DNA of 64,000 nt from an uncultured Muribaculaceae bacterium. GTDB taxonomy: Bacteria > Bacteroidota > Bacteroidia > Bacteroidales > Muribaculaceae. Of this stretch, positions 1 to 7,356 are shown piece after piece (the stretch's first letter is position 1; the number at the start of each line of letters is the position of its first letter). A program made the position numbers and the translations under genes. The notes under the pieces were generated by a model. That model worked only from the letters and a program-made list of their open reading frames with translations. It was not told the DNA's origin and did not search any database. Location: positions 54,736-118,735 of the forward strand of contig CAJUKD010000005.1 in assembly GCA_910587235.1 (NCBI GenBank). The letters are read 5' to 3'.

Positions 1-683
1 GTGCGCTCAGGGTTATAAATAAGATCGAAACACAGATTATCGCTGCCAAGCAGACTATAAGGAATATCAGGCAAAGCATCTGTGTCAGGGTACATACCGA
101 CAGGAGTTGCATTTACTATCACCGGATATTCTTCCAACAGATTGCGGTCTATGTCGCCGTACGCTATCGAATCCTCTCCGGAAGGCCGGCGTGACACACG
201 CAACGTTGTGAATCCCAAATCATCCAGAGCGACGCGAACAGCTTTTGACGCCCCTCCGCTACCAAGGACAAGCGCTCCACGCGAACCGGAAGCCCAGCGG
301 TCGGCATAACGGTCAAAAGCACAACGGAAACCTTCGACATCCGTGTTATAACCGTCAAGGCCTATAAAACGGCCATCGGCAGTGCGACGCACACAGACGG
401 TGTTTACAGCACCTACACGCACCGCATCGCCATATACATTATCAAGAAAATCCATTATAGCCTCCTTGTACGGAGCCGTTACATTGAAACCGCTCAAGGT
501 CGGATTAAGAAGCAGCATACGATATATCGCCGCTCCGTCAAGCACCGCTTCGGAGAAATTTTCATAACGAGCATCAATTCCCTGTTTAATAAACTTTTCC
601 GTAAAGAAAGCCTTGGAGAATGAATGCTCCAGCGGATAACCGAGAAGACCGTAAAGCGGCTGTTGATCGTTGTTTTGCATCAT
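1..683 (-). CDS. aroE: Shikimate dehydrogenase (3' end outside window)
   Basis: Leftward reading frame that runs off the left edge. About 227 residues of a family usually near 250-280 residues are present, so only the C-terminal end is missing. It reduces 3-dehydroshikimate to shikimate with NADPH in aromatic amino acid synthesis. Visible features are the N-terminal substrate motif GYPLEHSFS (SxS type), NVTAPYK with the catalytic lysine, GAVNTV, and the nucleotide-binding loop VLGSGGASKA. Two adjacent ATG codons (683 and 680) could start it; a TACATTTG box sits just upstream. Function is clear from family motifs. Confidence 0.93.
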   Translation of the reverse strand, partial: MMQNNDQQPLYGLLGYPLEHSFSKAFFTEKFIKQGIDARYENFSEAVLDGAAIYRMLLLNPTLSGFNVTAPYKEAIMDFLDNVYGDAVRVGAVNTVCVRRTADGRFIGLDGYNTDVEGFRCAFDRYADRWASGSRGALVLGSGGASKAVRVALDDLGFTTLRVSRRPSGEDSIAYGDIDRNLLEEYPVIVNATPVGMYPDTDALPDIPYSLLGSDNLCFDLIYNPER

Positions 684-700
684 ATCAGTAAAAAACGCTG

Positions 701-708
701 CAAATGTA
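701..708 (-). promoter_or_regulatory. Putative -7 box for aroE
   Basis: On the minus strand this reads TACATTTG, a perfect match to the Bacteroidetes -7 consensus TAnnTTTG. It would start transcription about ten bases before the aroE ATG. I see no good TTTG at the -33 position, so the call is moderate. Confidence 0.4.
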
Positions 709-990
709 ATACTTTTCCCGATAACACATGTATGAAACATACCCTATTGTGATTTTTTAGGCCTAAATAGTTCTCGATAAAATCAAATATCCTTACAAGC
801 ACTTTTTTTCGAACCAAAACAGCGACGAATCAGACCCATTTGCATTACAAAATCGTTGCATTTCCAGCTTTGCCACGCTATTGTAACAATTATGTAACAG
901 CACACTATTTTTATTATCACCTTATATACAGCGCTTTATATGCCACAAAGTTCAAATATCACAACGTTTACATATTTTAACACTAAAAGT
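709..990. other. AT-rich intergenic region, no gene seen
   Basis: The divergent region between aroE and the ECF sigma gene is AT-rich with many stop codons in all frames. Apart from promoter-like boxes at its two ends I see no RNA gene, repeat or conserved element in it. Confidence 0.5.
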
Positions 991-1021
991 CTTGACAGAC
1001 GTGAATTTCTAAGTAAACTTG
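991..1021 (+). promoter_or_regulatory. Putative sigma-ABfr-type promoter for ECF sigma gene
   Basis: CTTG at 991-994, 19 bases, then TAAACTTG at 1014-1021. This matches the Bacteroidetes -33/-7 pattern (TTTG, N19, TAnnTTTG) with one mismatch in each box. Transcription would start near 1028, leaving a leader of about 58 nt before the gene at 1086. Confidence 0.5.
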
Positions 1022-1085
1022 CATTGTCGAAACACTAAATGACATCACAGATACTACTAAAAATAACCATAAAAACAATACGATC

Positions 1086-1589
1086 ATGGCAAGCGCTAAA
1101 TTCCAATCCGAACTGATGAACCTTCAGAGCAATCTTCTGAACTTCGCCTACATGCTCACCTCAAACCGCGATGACGCCTACGATCTGCTACAGGACACCA
1201 CCCTGAAGGCCCTGGACAACGAAGAGAAGTACGCCGAGAACACCAACTTCAAAGGTTGGGTGTTCACTATCATGCGGAATATCTTCATAAACAACTACCG
1301 ACGTGCAGGACGCGCGGCAACAGTAGTCGACACTACCGACAACCTATACCACCTGAACCTGTCGCAGGATTCAGGACTCGAAAGCCCCGAAGGTTCATTC
1401 AGCGCCGGTGAAATAACTGACGCAATAAACGAATTCGCCGACGAATACAGAATCCCGTTCTCGATGCACGTGGCCGGATACAAGTACAACGAGATCGCAG
1501 AACACATGAACCTGCCGCTCGGTACCGTGAAGAGCAGAATTTTCTTCGCCAGAAAAAAACTGCAGGAACGTTTCAGCGACTATCGCTGA
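1086..1589 (+). CDS. ECF sigma-70 family RNA polymerase sigma factor
   Basis: A 167-residue extracytoplasmic-function sigma factor. Region 2 (about residues 10-75) contains DAYDLLQDTTLKAL and the core-binding/-10 recognition stretch FKGWVFTIMRNIFINNYRR. Region 4 (about 110-165) contains the helix-turn-helix YNEIAEHMNLPLGTVKSRIFFARKKL. The length and sequence type resemble the small, highly conserved Bacteroidales ECF factors linked to oxygen and stress response in Bacteroides, but I cannot assign its regulon. No anti-sigma gene follows; the gene is monocistronic, with a strong terminator 22 bases downstream. Confidence 0.92.
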   Translation: MASAKFQSELMNLQSNLLNFAYMLTSNRDDAYDLLQDTTLKALDNEEKYAENTNFKGWVFTIMRNIFINNYRRAGRAATVVDTTDNLYHLNLSQDSGLESPEGSFSAGEITDAINEFADEYRIPFSMHVAGYKYNEIAEHMNLPLGTVKSRIFFARKKLQERFSDYR

Positions 1590-1610
1590 TAATGCGTACT
1601 TTAAAGTAAA

Positions 1611-1640
1611 AAAGGACGTGCCGGGGCACGTCCTTTTTTT
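1611..1640 (+). terminator. Rho-independent terminator of ECF sigma gene
   Basis: Perfect stem of about 12 pairs (AAAGGACGTGCC with GGCACGTCCTTT) followed by a run of T. It lies 22 bases after the sigma factor stop codon. Confidence 0.9.
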
Positions 1641-1670
1641 GCATTTTCAGATGAAAAATTCTTACCTTTG
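1638..1670 (+). promoter_or_regulatory. Putative promoter of the GH81 gene
   Basis: TACCTTTG at 1663-1670 is a perfect -7 box. TTTG at 1638-1641, formed by the last T residues of the preceding terminator, lies 21 bases before it. Predicted start is near 1677, about 37 nt before the ATG. Confidence 0.55.
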
Positions 1671-1713
1671 CGACCAATAAAACTATTTCATAACCAAAAA
1701 AGTATACAAAACC

Positions 1714-4700
1714 ATGAAAAAGCTGTCATGCTTAGCCGCATTCGCGTTGTACGCTGCCGCTATTCCTATATCAGCACAGATCACGGCAGGAAATGCAAGT
1801 TACCTCGACGTTTTTCCGGGCACAGATGAAGCCGGCCGAAATTCTTATCCCGCCGGCACGCCGCACGTAAGCGGTAAAGCCGCCACAAGGCCTGTTCCGA
1901 CAAACGACTGGTGGTCGAACGAGCTGATCAATCCTCACGGATTATCCATCTTCAACTATCCCCTTGCCCTAAAGCCCCTCGACAACGGCATGGCCATAAT
2001 CAAAAATATGCAGGGACAGGGCATAACAGCCGAGAACCCGCTGACAGTAGGAGTTGCCGGCCTTTCATCGCCCGTAACAAGTGTGTCAGACTACGGCGAC
2101 TGGACAGTAACTTTCCGTTGGGCCGACGGCAACGGCGCGGCGCGCATGGAAGCCACCGCAGGCCAGGGAATGCCCATGGTCTACTTCAAACGTTTTGAAA
2201 ATTCGCAGGTGGAAATCAACATCACCTCCGGTTCTATTGCCGTCATCGGAAACATTGCAGTTGTTACCGGATGCTATAACCGCAGCAATTATGCCATATA
2301 TGCTCCCTCCGGCTCACAGTGGACTCAAAGCGGCAATCGCCTGACTTCCGATCTCAATGGAAAAAACTATTGGACTGTAGCCATGCTTCCCGATGACTGC
2401 ACCGATACCTCAGCAAAAGCCACTGAATGGAGCAGACATGCATTCGCATTTCCGGCCGACACCCGTGCCGCATGGGACTATGACCGTTCGACAGGCCGGG
2501 TCACCACACGTTACAGCGTCGAGGTACAGCCTCTCGAACCGGATGCCGACACCGCACTGATTGGTCTGCTACCCCATCACTGGGGACACCTTGCTCCCTC
2601 TTCCTCCCGCCCTTCTGCCGGAGAGTTTTCAACAGTCCGCGGCGCCCTGCGAATGCTTCCGGCCAACGAATTCACAACCGAACTAACTTTTAACGGTATC
2701 CTGCCCATGCTTCCGGCTGCATTAAACAGCGGTACAGGCTACTCCGAAGCTGAAATGCGACGTCTTGTCGCCGAAATAAACGACAATACAGGATTTCAGG
2801 ACTGGACAGACTCGTACAACGACGGCCAGCTCCTGAATCGTCTTACACAGACGGCATACGCAGCCCATGCCGCCGGCGACACAGAAGGATTCCGTCGTTC
2901 ACTGTCGCTCGTAAAAACACAACTCGAACGTTGGTTCACGGCTTCAGCCGGCGATCGCGCTTTCGTGTTCTACTACCACAAACCATGGAACGCAATGCTC
3001 GCCTACCCTGCCGGACACGGTCAGGACAGCAACCTAAACGACCACAATTTCCACTTCGGCTACTTCATAGGAGCTGCCGCCATGGTCGCACGCTTCGACA
3101 AGGAATGGGCAGAAGCATGGGGACCTATGGTAGACCTACTTGTCCGCGATGTAGCGTCCACCGACCGCAATGACAGCATGTTCCCTTATTTGCGTAGCTT
3201 CAGTCCTTTCTCGGGTCACTGTTGGGCAAACGGCTTCGGCACACTCGGACAAGGCAACGACCAGGAATCATCATCAGAAGCCATGATGAGCCACTCAGCC
3301 ATGATTCTATGGGCAGCAGCAACAGGCAATGACGCCCTACTTGATGCTGCCGTTTGGATGTATGTCACGGAAATGTCGGCCGTAGAAGAATACTGGTTCG
3401 ACGTCAACCACCGTGTCTTCCCGACCGATTACCGTTCCGCACTTGCAAGCCGTGTGTTCACCAACGGCTTCGACGACGAAAATTTCTGGGGTGGAGGCAT
3501 CGCCGGTTCTTACGGAATAGAATTGTACCCCGTGCAGCCGTCATCAACCTATCTCGTCCATAACCGTGAATTCGCAGCAAACCTCTGGGATGACATGTGT
3601 CGACGTACCGGTATACTTTCCGACGAAGATAACCCTAATATCTGGTACGACACATGGATCCAGTTCCTCGCAATGCAGGATTGCGAAGCTGCAATAAACC
3701 TGTACAACACGACAAAACATCTCGGTGTCAAATTCGGAGCCACACAGGCCCTGACATATTATTGGATCCATACACTGGCAAATGTCGGCACCCCGGACTT
3801 CAGTGTTACATCCGACTATCCTCTTGCAACAGTGTTCACCTACGAGGGTATGCGTACATATGCCGCCGCAAATTATAGCGATGCGCCTCTGACAGTACAT
3901 TTCTCCGACGGATACACCTTGACAGTCGCACCAAATTCCCAGACGCACGAAAGTTCCGGAACAATCGCTACGTCAATCCAGCTCTCGGCAACAAGTCTTA
4001 ACGACGGCGACGAAGTGCGCACAGGCACCGAAGTGACACTCTCCGCATCTGTAATAAGCGGCGACCGCAGCGTGACATCAGTTGAATTCTTCTGCAACGG
4101 AAATTCCATAAAACGCTGTAACGAGGCTCCTTGGTCTTGTGTATGGACACCCGAAGCCGAAGGCACATATAACCTGACGGCTACGGTCACCGACAGCGAC
4201 GGCAACAACGCCACATCCTCTCCGCTCACCATAGTGGCAAAAAACGACGCCGTAACACCGGGAACCCCCGGAGCCGTATGTTACACCATCGACTCAAAAG
4301 CATCAGAAGGCACATTCAACGCCAACTACACCATAGGCATGCGTACGGTCGATAATGCTACCATACGTGTAACCGCCGAATTCGACGACGAAAAATCATA
4401 CATAGGATTCGCAGGCCCGTGGTTATTCAATGAAACTAACGGCTTTGAAGAAATAGCCATGAACCGTAGCGACGACGGCACATACACTGCCGACATCCAC
4501 GGCCTGTCGACAGGACAAACCGCAAAAATACGCGTCAAGATAGCTTTTGCCGGCGGTCTGGCAATCACAGCCCCCATAGAATATGAAGTCGGTCATTCCT
4601 GCGCCACATCCGGAATAAACGCCCCCTCGGCAATCAGCGATATTCATCTTGCCTACCATGCCGGCGATGCGACCCTGTCGGTTGAAACTCAGGACTTATG

Positions 4701-4863
4701 CACATGTTCGGCGGCAGTCTACGACATTGCCGGCCGGCGCATAGGCGCACAGGTGAACTTCAGCGGAAACGCCATCATATCAGTTGATCAATTCCCCGAA
4801 GGCATATACATCCTGCATGTCTACACAGCCGGCGGTACCGCCGTTCTGCGTTTCATCCGATAA
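1714..4863 (+). CDS. Secreted GH81 endo-beta-1,3-glucanase with Ig-like and sorting domains
   Basis: A 1049-residue exported glycoside hydrolase. Residues 1-22 are a signal peptide. The GH81 region covers roughly 35-720. It opens with the family's PTNDWWS motif and contains LLPHHWGHL, DHNFHFGYF (catalytic Asp region) and GNDQESSSEAM with Glu518 and Glu522. GH81 enzymes are inverting endo-beta-1,3-glucanases acting on laminarin, curdlan or fungal wall glucan. About residues 745-840 form a bacterial Ig-like domain. The last 75 residues (AVYDIAGRRIG to the Arg end) look like a type A C-terminal sorting domain of the type IX secretion system, so cell-surface attachment or release is likely. It is monocistronic between two terminators, separate from the PUL farther right. 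Confidence 0.9.
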   Translation: MKKLSCLAAFALYAAAIPISAQITAGNASYLDVFPGTDEAGRNSYPAGTPHVSGKAATRPVPTNDWWSNELINPHGLSIFNYPLALKPLDNGMAIIKNMQGQGITAENPLTVGVAGLSSPVTSVSDYGDWTVTFRWADGNGAARMEATAGQGMPMVYFKRFENSQVEINITSGSIAVIGNIAVVTGCYNRSNYAIYAPSGSQWTQSGNRLTSDLNGKNYWTVAMLPDDCTDTSAKATEWSRHAFAFPADTRAAWDYDRSTGRVTTRYSVEVQPLEPDADTALIGLLPHHWGHLAPSSSRPSAGEFSTVRGALRMLPANEFTTELTFNGILPMLPAALNSGTGYSEAEMRRLVAEINDNTGFQDWTDSYNDGQLLNRLTQTAYAAHAAGDTEGFRRSLSLVKTQLERWFTASAGDRAFVFYYHKPWNAMLAYPAGHGQDSNLNDHNFHFGYFIGAAAMVARFDKEWAEAWGPMVDLLVRDVASTDRNDSMFPYLRSFSPFSGHCWANGFGTLGQGNDQESSSEAMMSHSAMILWAAATGNDALLDAAVWMYVTEMSAVEEYWFDVNHRVFPTDYRSALASRVFTNGFDDENFWGGGIAGSYGIELYPVQPSSTYLVHNREFAANLWDDMCRRTGILSDEDNPNIWYDTWIQFLAMQDCEAAINLYNTTKHLGVKFGATQALTYYWIHTLANVGTPDFSVTSDYPLATVFTYEGMRTYAAANYSDAPLTVHFSDGYTLTVAPNSQTHESSGTIATSIQLSATSLNDGDEVRTGTEVTLSASVISGDRSVTSVEFFCNGNSIKRCNEAPWSCVWTPEAEGTYNLTATVTDSDGNNATSSPLTIVAKNDAVTPGTPGAVCYTIDSKASEGTFNANYTIGMRTVDNATIRVTAEFDDEKSYIGFAGPWLFNETNGFEEIAMNRSDDGTYTADIHGLSTGQTAKIRVKIAFAGGLAITAPIEYEVGHSCATSGINAPSAISDIHLAYHAGDATLSVETQDLCTCSAAVYDIAGRRIGAQVNFSGNAIISVDQFPEGIYILHVYTAGGTAVLRFIR

Positions 4864-4876
4864 ATAAAAAAACGAC

Positions 4877-4921
4877 AATCGACGCGGCAATCCCAATCAC
4901 AAAGGACTTGCCGCGTCGATT
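4877..4921. terminator. Bidirectional terminator between GH81 and M50 genes
   Basis: Perfect 14-pair stem AATCGACGCGGCAA / TTGCCGCGTCGATT with a 17-base loop. It is placed between two convergent genes and has A/T-rich flanks on both sides. Confidence 0.8.
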
Positions 4922-4944
4922 ATTTATCAGATATTCGAATTCGG

Positions 4945-6081
4945 TCAGGCATTCAGTATGCGCTCCATAATGGCCAGATCGCTTGCCACCTCTCCTTGCA
5001 TAAGATAAGAAGAGCGACGTTTACGCACCGAATTGCAAATTTCACGCGCACGTTCTTCGTCATGATCCATGAACAACGCCACTGCACAAAGCATACGTTC
5101 TTTCGACGACATCACGCGACGGTACTGTTCAACATATTTTTTCAAATCATCAGTATATAATTCTTCAGCCGACCATATACGTCCGGTAACAAGCGATGTG
5201 AATATAAGCTCACAGGCAACTTCACGAGCATAAAGCGGCATAATCTTGTCACGATGCGCATGAAACTCAGCAAACATTTCATATGCTTCCTCCCAAAGCT
5301 CCATGTCAATCAGACGCGATGCCCTGCAAAGGGAAAGATAAAATTCAAGCGGATTTGCATAATTCACATCACCATCGACATAAAACATCTCCTCAGGCAT
5401 ATCTTTCGGGCGGACACCTTGCTGGACCAAGGCATTGACACGCAACTGAATTATAATGGCACGCTTACTTCCATAATCGCGCCGCAACAGCCTAACATTT
5501 GCGGCATCGTTGCATATTCCTCCAATCTGCATAGGAATGCCGTTAAGCAATATAAAAAAAATATCCACGAGGATAAATATCAGCAGAGCCTCTTTTACAT
5601 ACGGATTAAGATTCATCAACAAAAAAGGCAGCACGACAAGCAGAGCGACCACATTGGCCACTACTCCGCCGATGTTATACCATAACACCGGAATCTCCTC
5701 AAACGGCCGATCAGGAGGGACAAGAAGACACTGGCCGCCTGTGCCCGCAACAGCAAAACGTTTGACGCGCACACGACCTCTGTCGCGGATGAATGTTAAA
5801 TTAAAAATGCGGAACGAAGCAAAGCGATAGCCCGATGCAAGTCCGCATACCAGATGTCCCGCTTCGTGGACAGGAATAAGAATCGCGACCGATACGGCAA
5901 GCGCCACCAACGCCACAAGAGCGGATATAATCACCTCTGAAAAACCCACCGACAAGAATTTCTGTATGAATTCCGACAGCGGCATATCAGTAAACAACGC
6001 AATGCCGACGACAGTAATCAATATACCGGCCACCATGCCGACAAGCAGGCTACCGAACAGATTCAAAATACTTTTTATCAT
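4945..6081 (-). CDS. M50-like (site-2 protease family) intramembrane metalloprotease
   Basis: A 378-residue membrane protein. The first 75 residues hold two or three membrane segments. The third carries the zinc motif HEAGH (His72, Glu73, His76). A second core segment around residues 165-195 has NGIP and a downstream Asp192, the usual place of the third zinc ligand in M50 proteases. There is no PDZ domain. Residues about 230-378 form a soluble, helical, cytosolic-looking C-terminal region without a clear family match. M50 proteases cut transmembrane substrates such as anti-sigma factors. It lies downstream of a small membrane protein gene and of a sigma/anti-sigma/TonB block, so a role in that signalling is possible but unproven. 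Confidence 0.75.
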   Translation of the reverse strand: MIKSILNLFGSLLVGMVAGILITVVGIALFTDMPLSEFIQKFLSVGFSEVIISALVALVALAVSVAILIPVHEAGHLVCGLASGYRFASFRIFNLTFIRDRGRVRVKRFAVAGTGGQCLLVPPDRPFEEIPVLWYNIGGVVANVVALLVVLPFLLMNLNPYVKEALLIFILVDIFFILLNGIPMQIGGICNDAANVRLLRRDYGSKRAIIIQLRVNALVQQGVRPKDMPEEMFYVDGDVNYANPLEFYLSLCRASRLIDMELWEEAYEMFAEFHAHRDKIMPLYAREVACELIFTSLVTGRIWSAEELYTDDLKKYVEQYRRVMSSKERMLCAVALFMDHDEERAREICNSVRKRRSSYLMQGEVASDLAIMERILNA

Positions 6082-6090
6082 TGCAAATTC

Positions 6091-6285
6091 TTATTTATCA
6101 GGCTCGAATATAATCAGTATAAGATAACTTACAGCAAGAATCGTAAACAATGTCAGGCTCATAGCCACTGCCGAACAAAGCCAGCCTTTGAAGCACGAAG
6201 CCAAAAGCGGCTTTATGCTTCTGTAGATTATCACGCTCAACATTCCATAGAAAACATTCAAACAAAAATGCCAGATATCTTCCAT
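6091..6285 (-). CDS. Small two-helix membrane protein, unknown function
   Basis: A 64-residue frame ending nine bases before the M50-like gene, in the same direction. Two hydrophobic stretches (about residues 8-30 and 37-59) predict two membrane helices with a short loop. I recognise no family. The tight spacing and a plausible promoter just upstream (TATTTTTG) support a real gene co-transcribed with the protease, perhaps as a partner or substrate. An open frame of this size could also arise by chance. Confidence 0.5.
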   Translation of the reverse strand: MEDIWHFCLNVFYGMLSVIIYRSIKPLLASCFKGWLCSAVAMSLTLFTILAVSYLILIIFEPDK

Positions 6286-6324
6286 ACTGTTTCGATATGT
6301 ATCTTTATAAAAACAAATTTTTCA

Positions 6325-6355
6325 CAAAAATACATTTTTTCATCATTCTCCGAAA
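6325..6355 (-). promoter_or_regulatory. Putative promoter for small membrane protein and M50 gene
   Basis: On the minus strand TTTC, 19 bases, then TATTTTTG (6332 to 6325), close to the Bacteroidetes consensus. It lies between the DUF4249 stop and the small gene, so the last two genes could be transcribed separately from the receptor operon. Confidence 0.45.
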
Positions 6356-7356
6356 ATCTCTTTTTTCAGAAAATCGGCAAAACTGATCTTATAGCTTGAT
6401 GCCGCCATCGCCGCCACAACTCCCGCCCCGGTCGAAACATTGCTGTAGCCGCACAAGGCTTCGCCGAGTCCCGAGTCGCTCAAGTCGCCAAGAGGTCCGT
6501 TGTCTTTATGCCACAGATAATTCGCCCAATTGTAATAGCTGCGGGATATTGAAATCAACTCGACGGTCATGTCACAATCCATAAGCGCTTCATCAAAAAG
6601 TTCGGAATTGACAGAGTATGAGATGCCTGTGAACTGAAGATGCAAAGGGTATGTCCGCCCTTCGAACTGGCGGTCGGAAAAACATGTGAATCCATAAGCA
6701 TCACCGCCCATGACCGACTCGAACACGCCTATATGCTCGGAAAATATAGGCTCTGCATCATACTGGAATGTTCCAATGTTGAAATTCATAAGCGGAGGAC
6801 GTGATGCGTCCCAAATGCCGTCGTCGCCTTCACCTTCTGTCGACGGATAACTGTAGTAAAAGAACAAGCGATAAAAATTCTCGACAAGCGGCGGGTCATC
6901 GACTTCCATCTCTACTTTCAGGTTAAAGCTCAGGCTTGCAAGCATGTCATAGCCCGGCACATCGTCTTTCCATAGGCTTACAGGCTCCATATCGACCTTG
7001 ACATCGCCTACAGGAACAGCCTCAGGTACCGTCACTTCCGCTTCCGCGCTCCCGTACATCGGACTTTCCGCCACAATCCGTACGCGGTCGCCTGATGATG
7101 CGATGTATGAATCATCTTTTAGCTCACCATTTACGTAGATGCTGACAGTCGCATCCGCAACGCTATAGTCACCGCACTCGTCAACACTGCTGTAGAGATG
7201 CGTACGGCTCACTTCACAGGTGATCGGTTCGCCGGCTTTTACCAGTGCGTTAAGACACAGTACCGGCCGGGAATCCGTATCCGGCGTGAAATCCTCGTAG
7301 CATCCCGTCAGCAAAAGCACGAGGGCAAAGGGTAGTATTTTATTCAGAATATCCAT
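6343..7356 (-). CDS. DUF4249 family lipoprotein
   Basis: A 337-residue lipoprotein: the signal peptide ends in LLLTGC, giving a lipidated Cys19. The rest resembles the DUF4249 family, outer-membrane or periplasmic beta-rich proteins found next to TonB-dependent receptors in Bacteroidetes. The stretch RPVLCLNALV followed by beta strands with YVNGEL is typical. Its start overlaps the end of the receptor gene by 13 bases, so the two are probably translationally coupled. It may act as an accessory or lid protein for the receptor; the transported ligand is unknown. Confidence 0.85.
   Translation of the reverse strand: MDILNKILPFALVLLLTGCYEDFTPDTDSRPVLCLNALVKAGEPITCEVSRTHLYSSVDECGDYSVADATVSIYVNGELKDDSYIASSGDRVRIVAESPMYGSAEAEVTVPEAVPVGDVKVDMEPVSLWKDDVPGYDMLASLSFNLKVEMEVDDPPLVENFYRLFFYYSYPSTEGEGDDGIWDASRPPLMNFNIGTFQYDAEPIFSEHIGVFESVMGGDAYGFTCFSDRQFEGRTYPLHLQFTGISYSVNSELFDEALMDCDMTVELISISRSYYNWANYLWHKDNGPLGDLSDSGLGEALCGYSNVSTGAGVVAAMAASSYKISFADFLKKEIFGE

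Noticed and set aside
3544..3948. Cys-rich 134-residue frame opposite the GH81 gene
   Set aside because: Antisense to a strong GH81 coding region, no signal peptide or domain.
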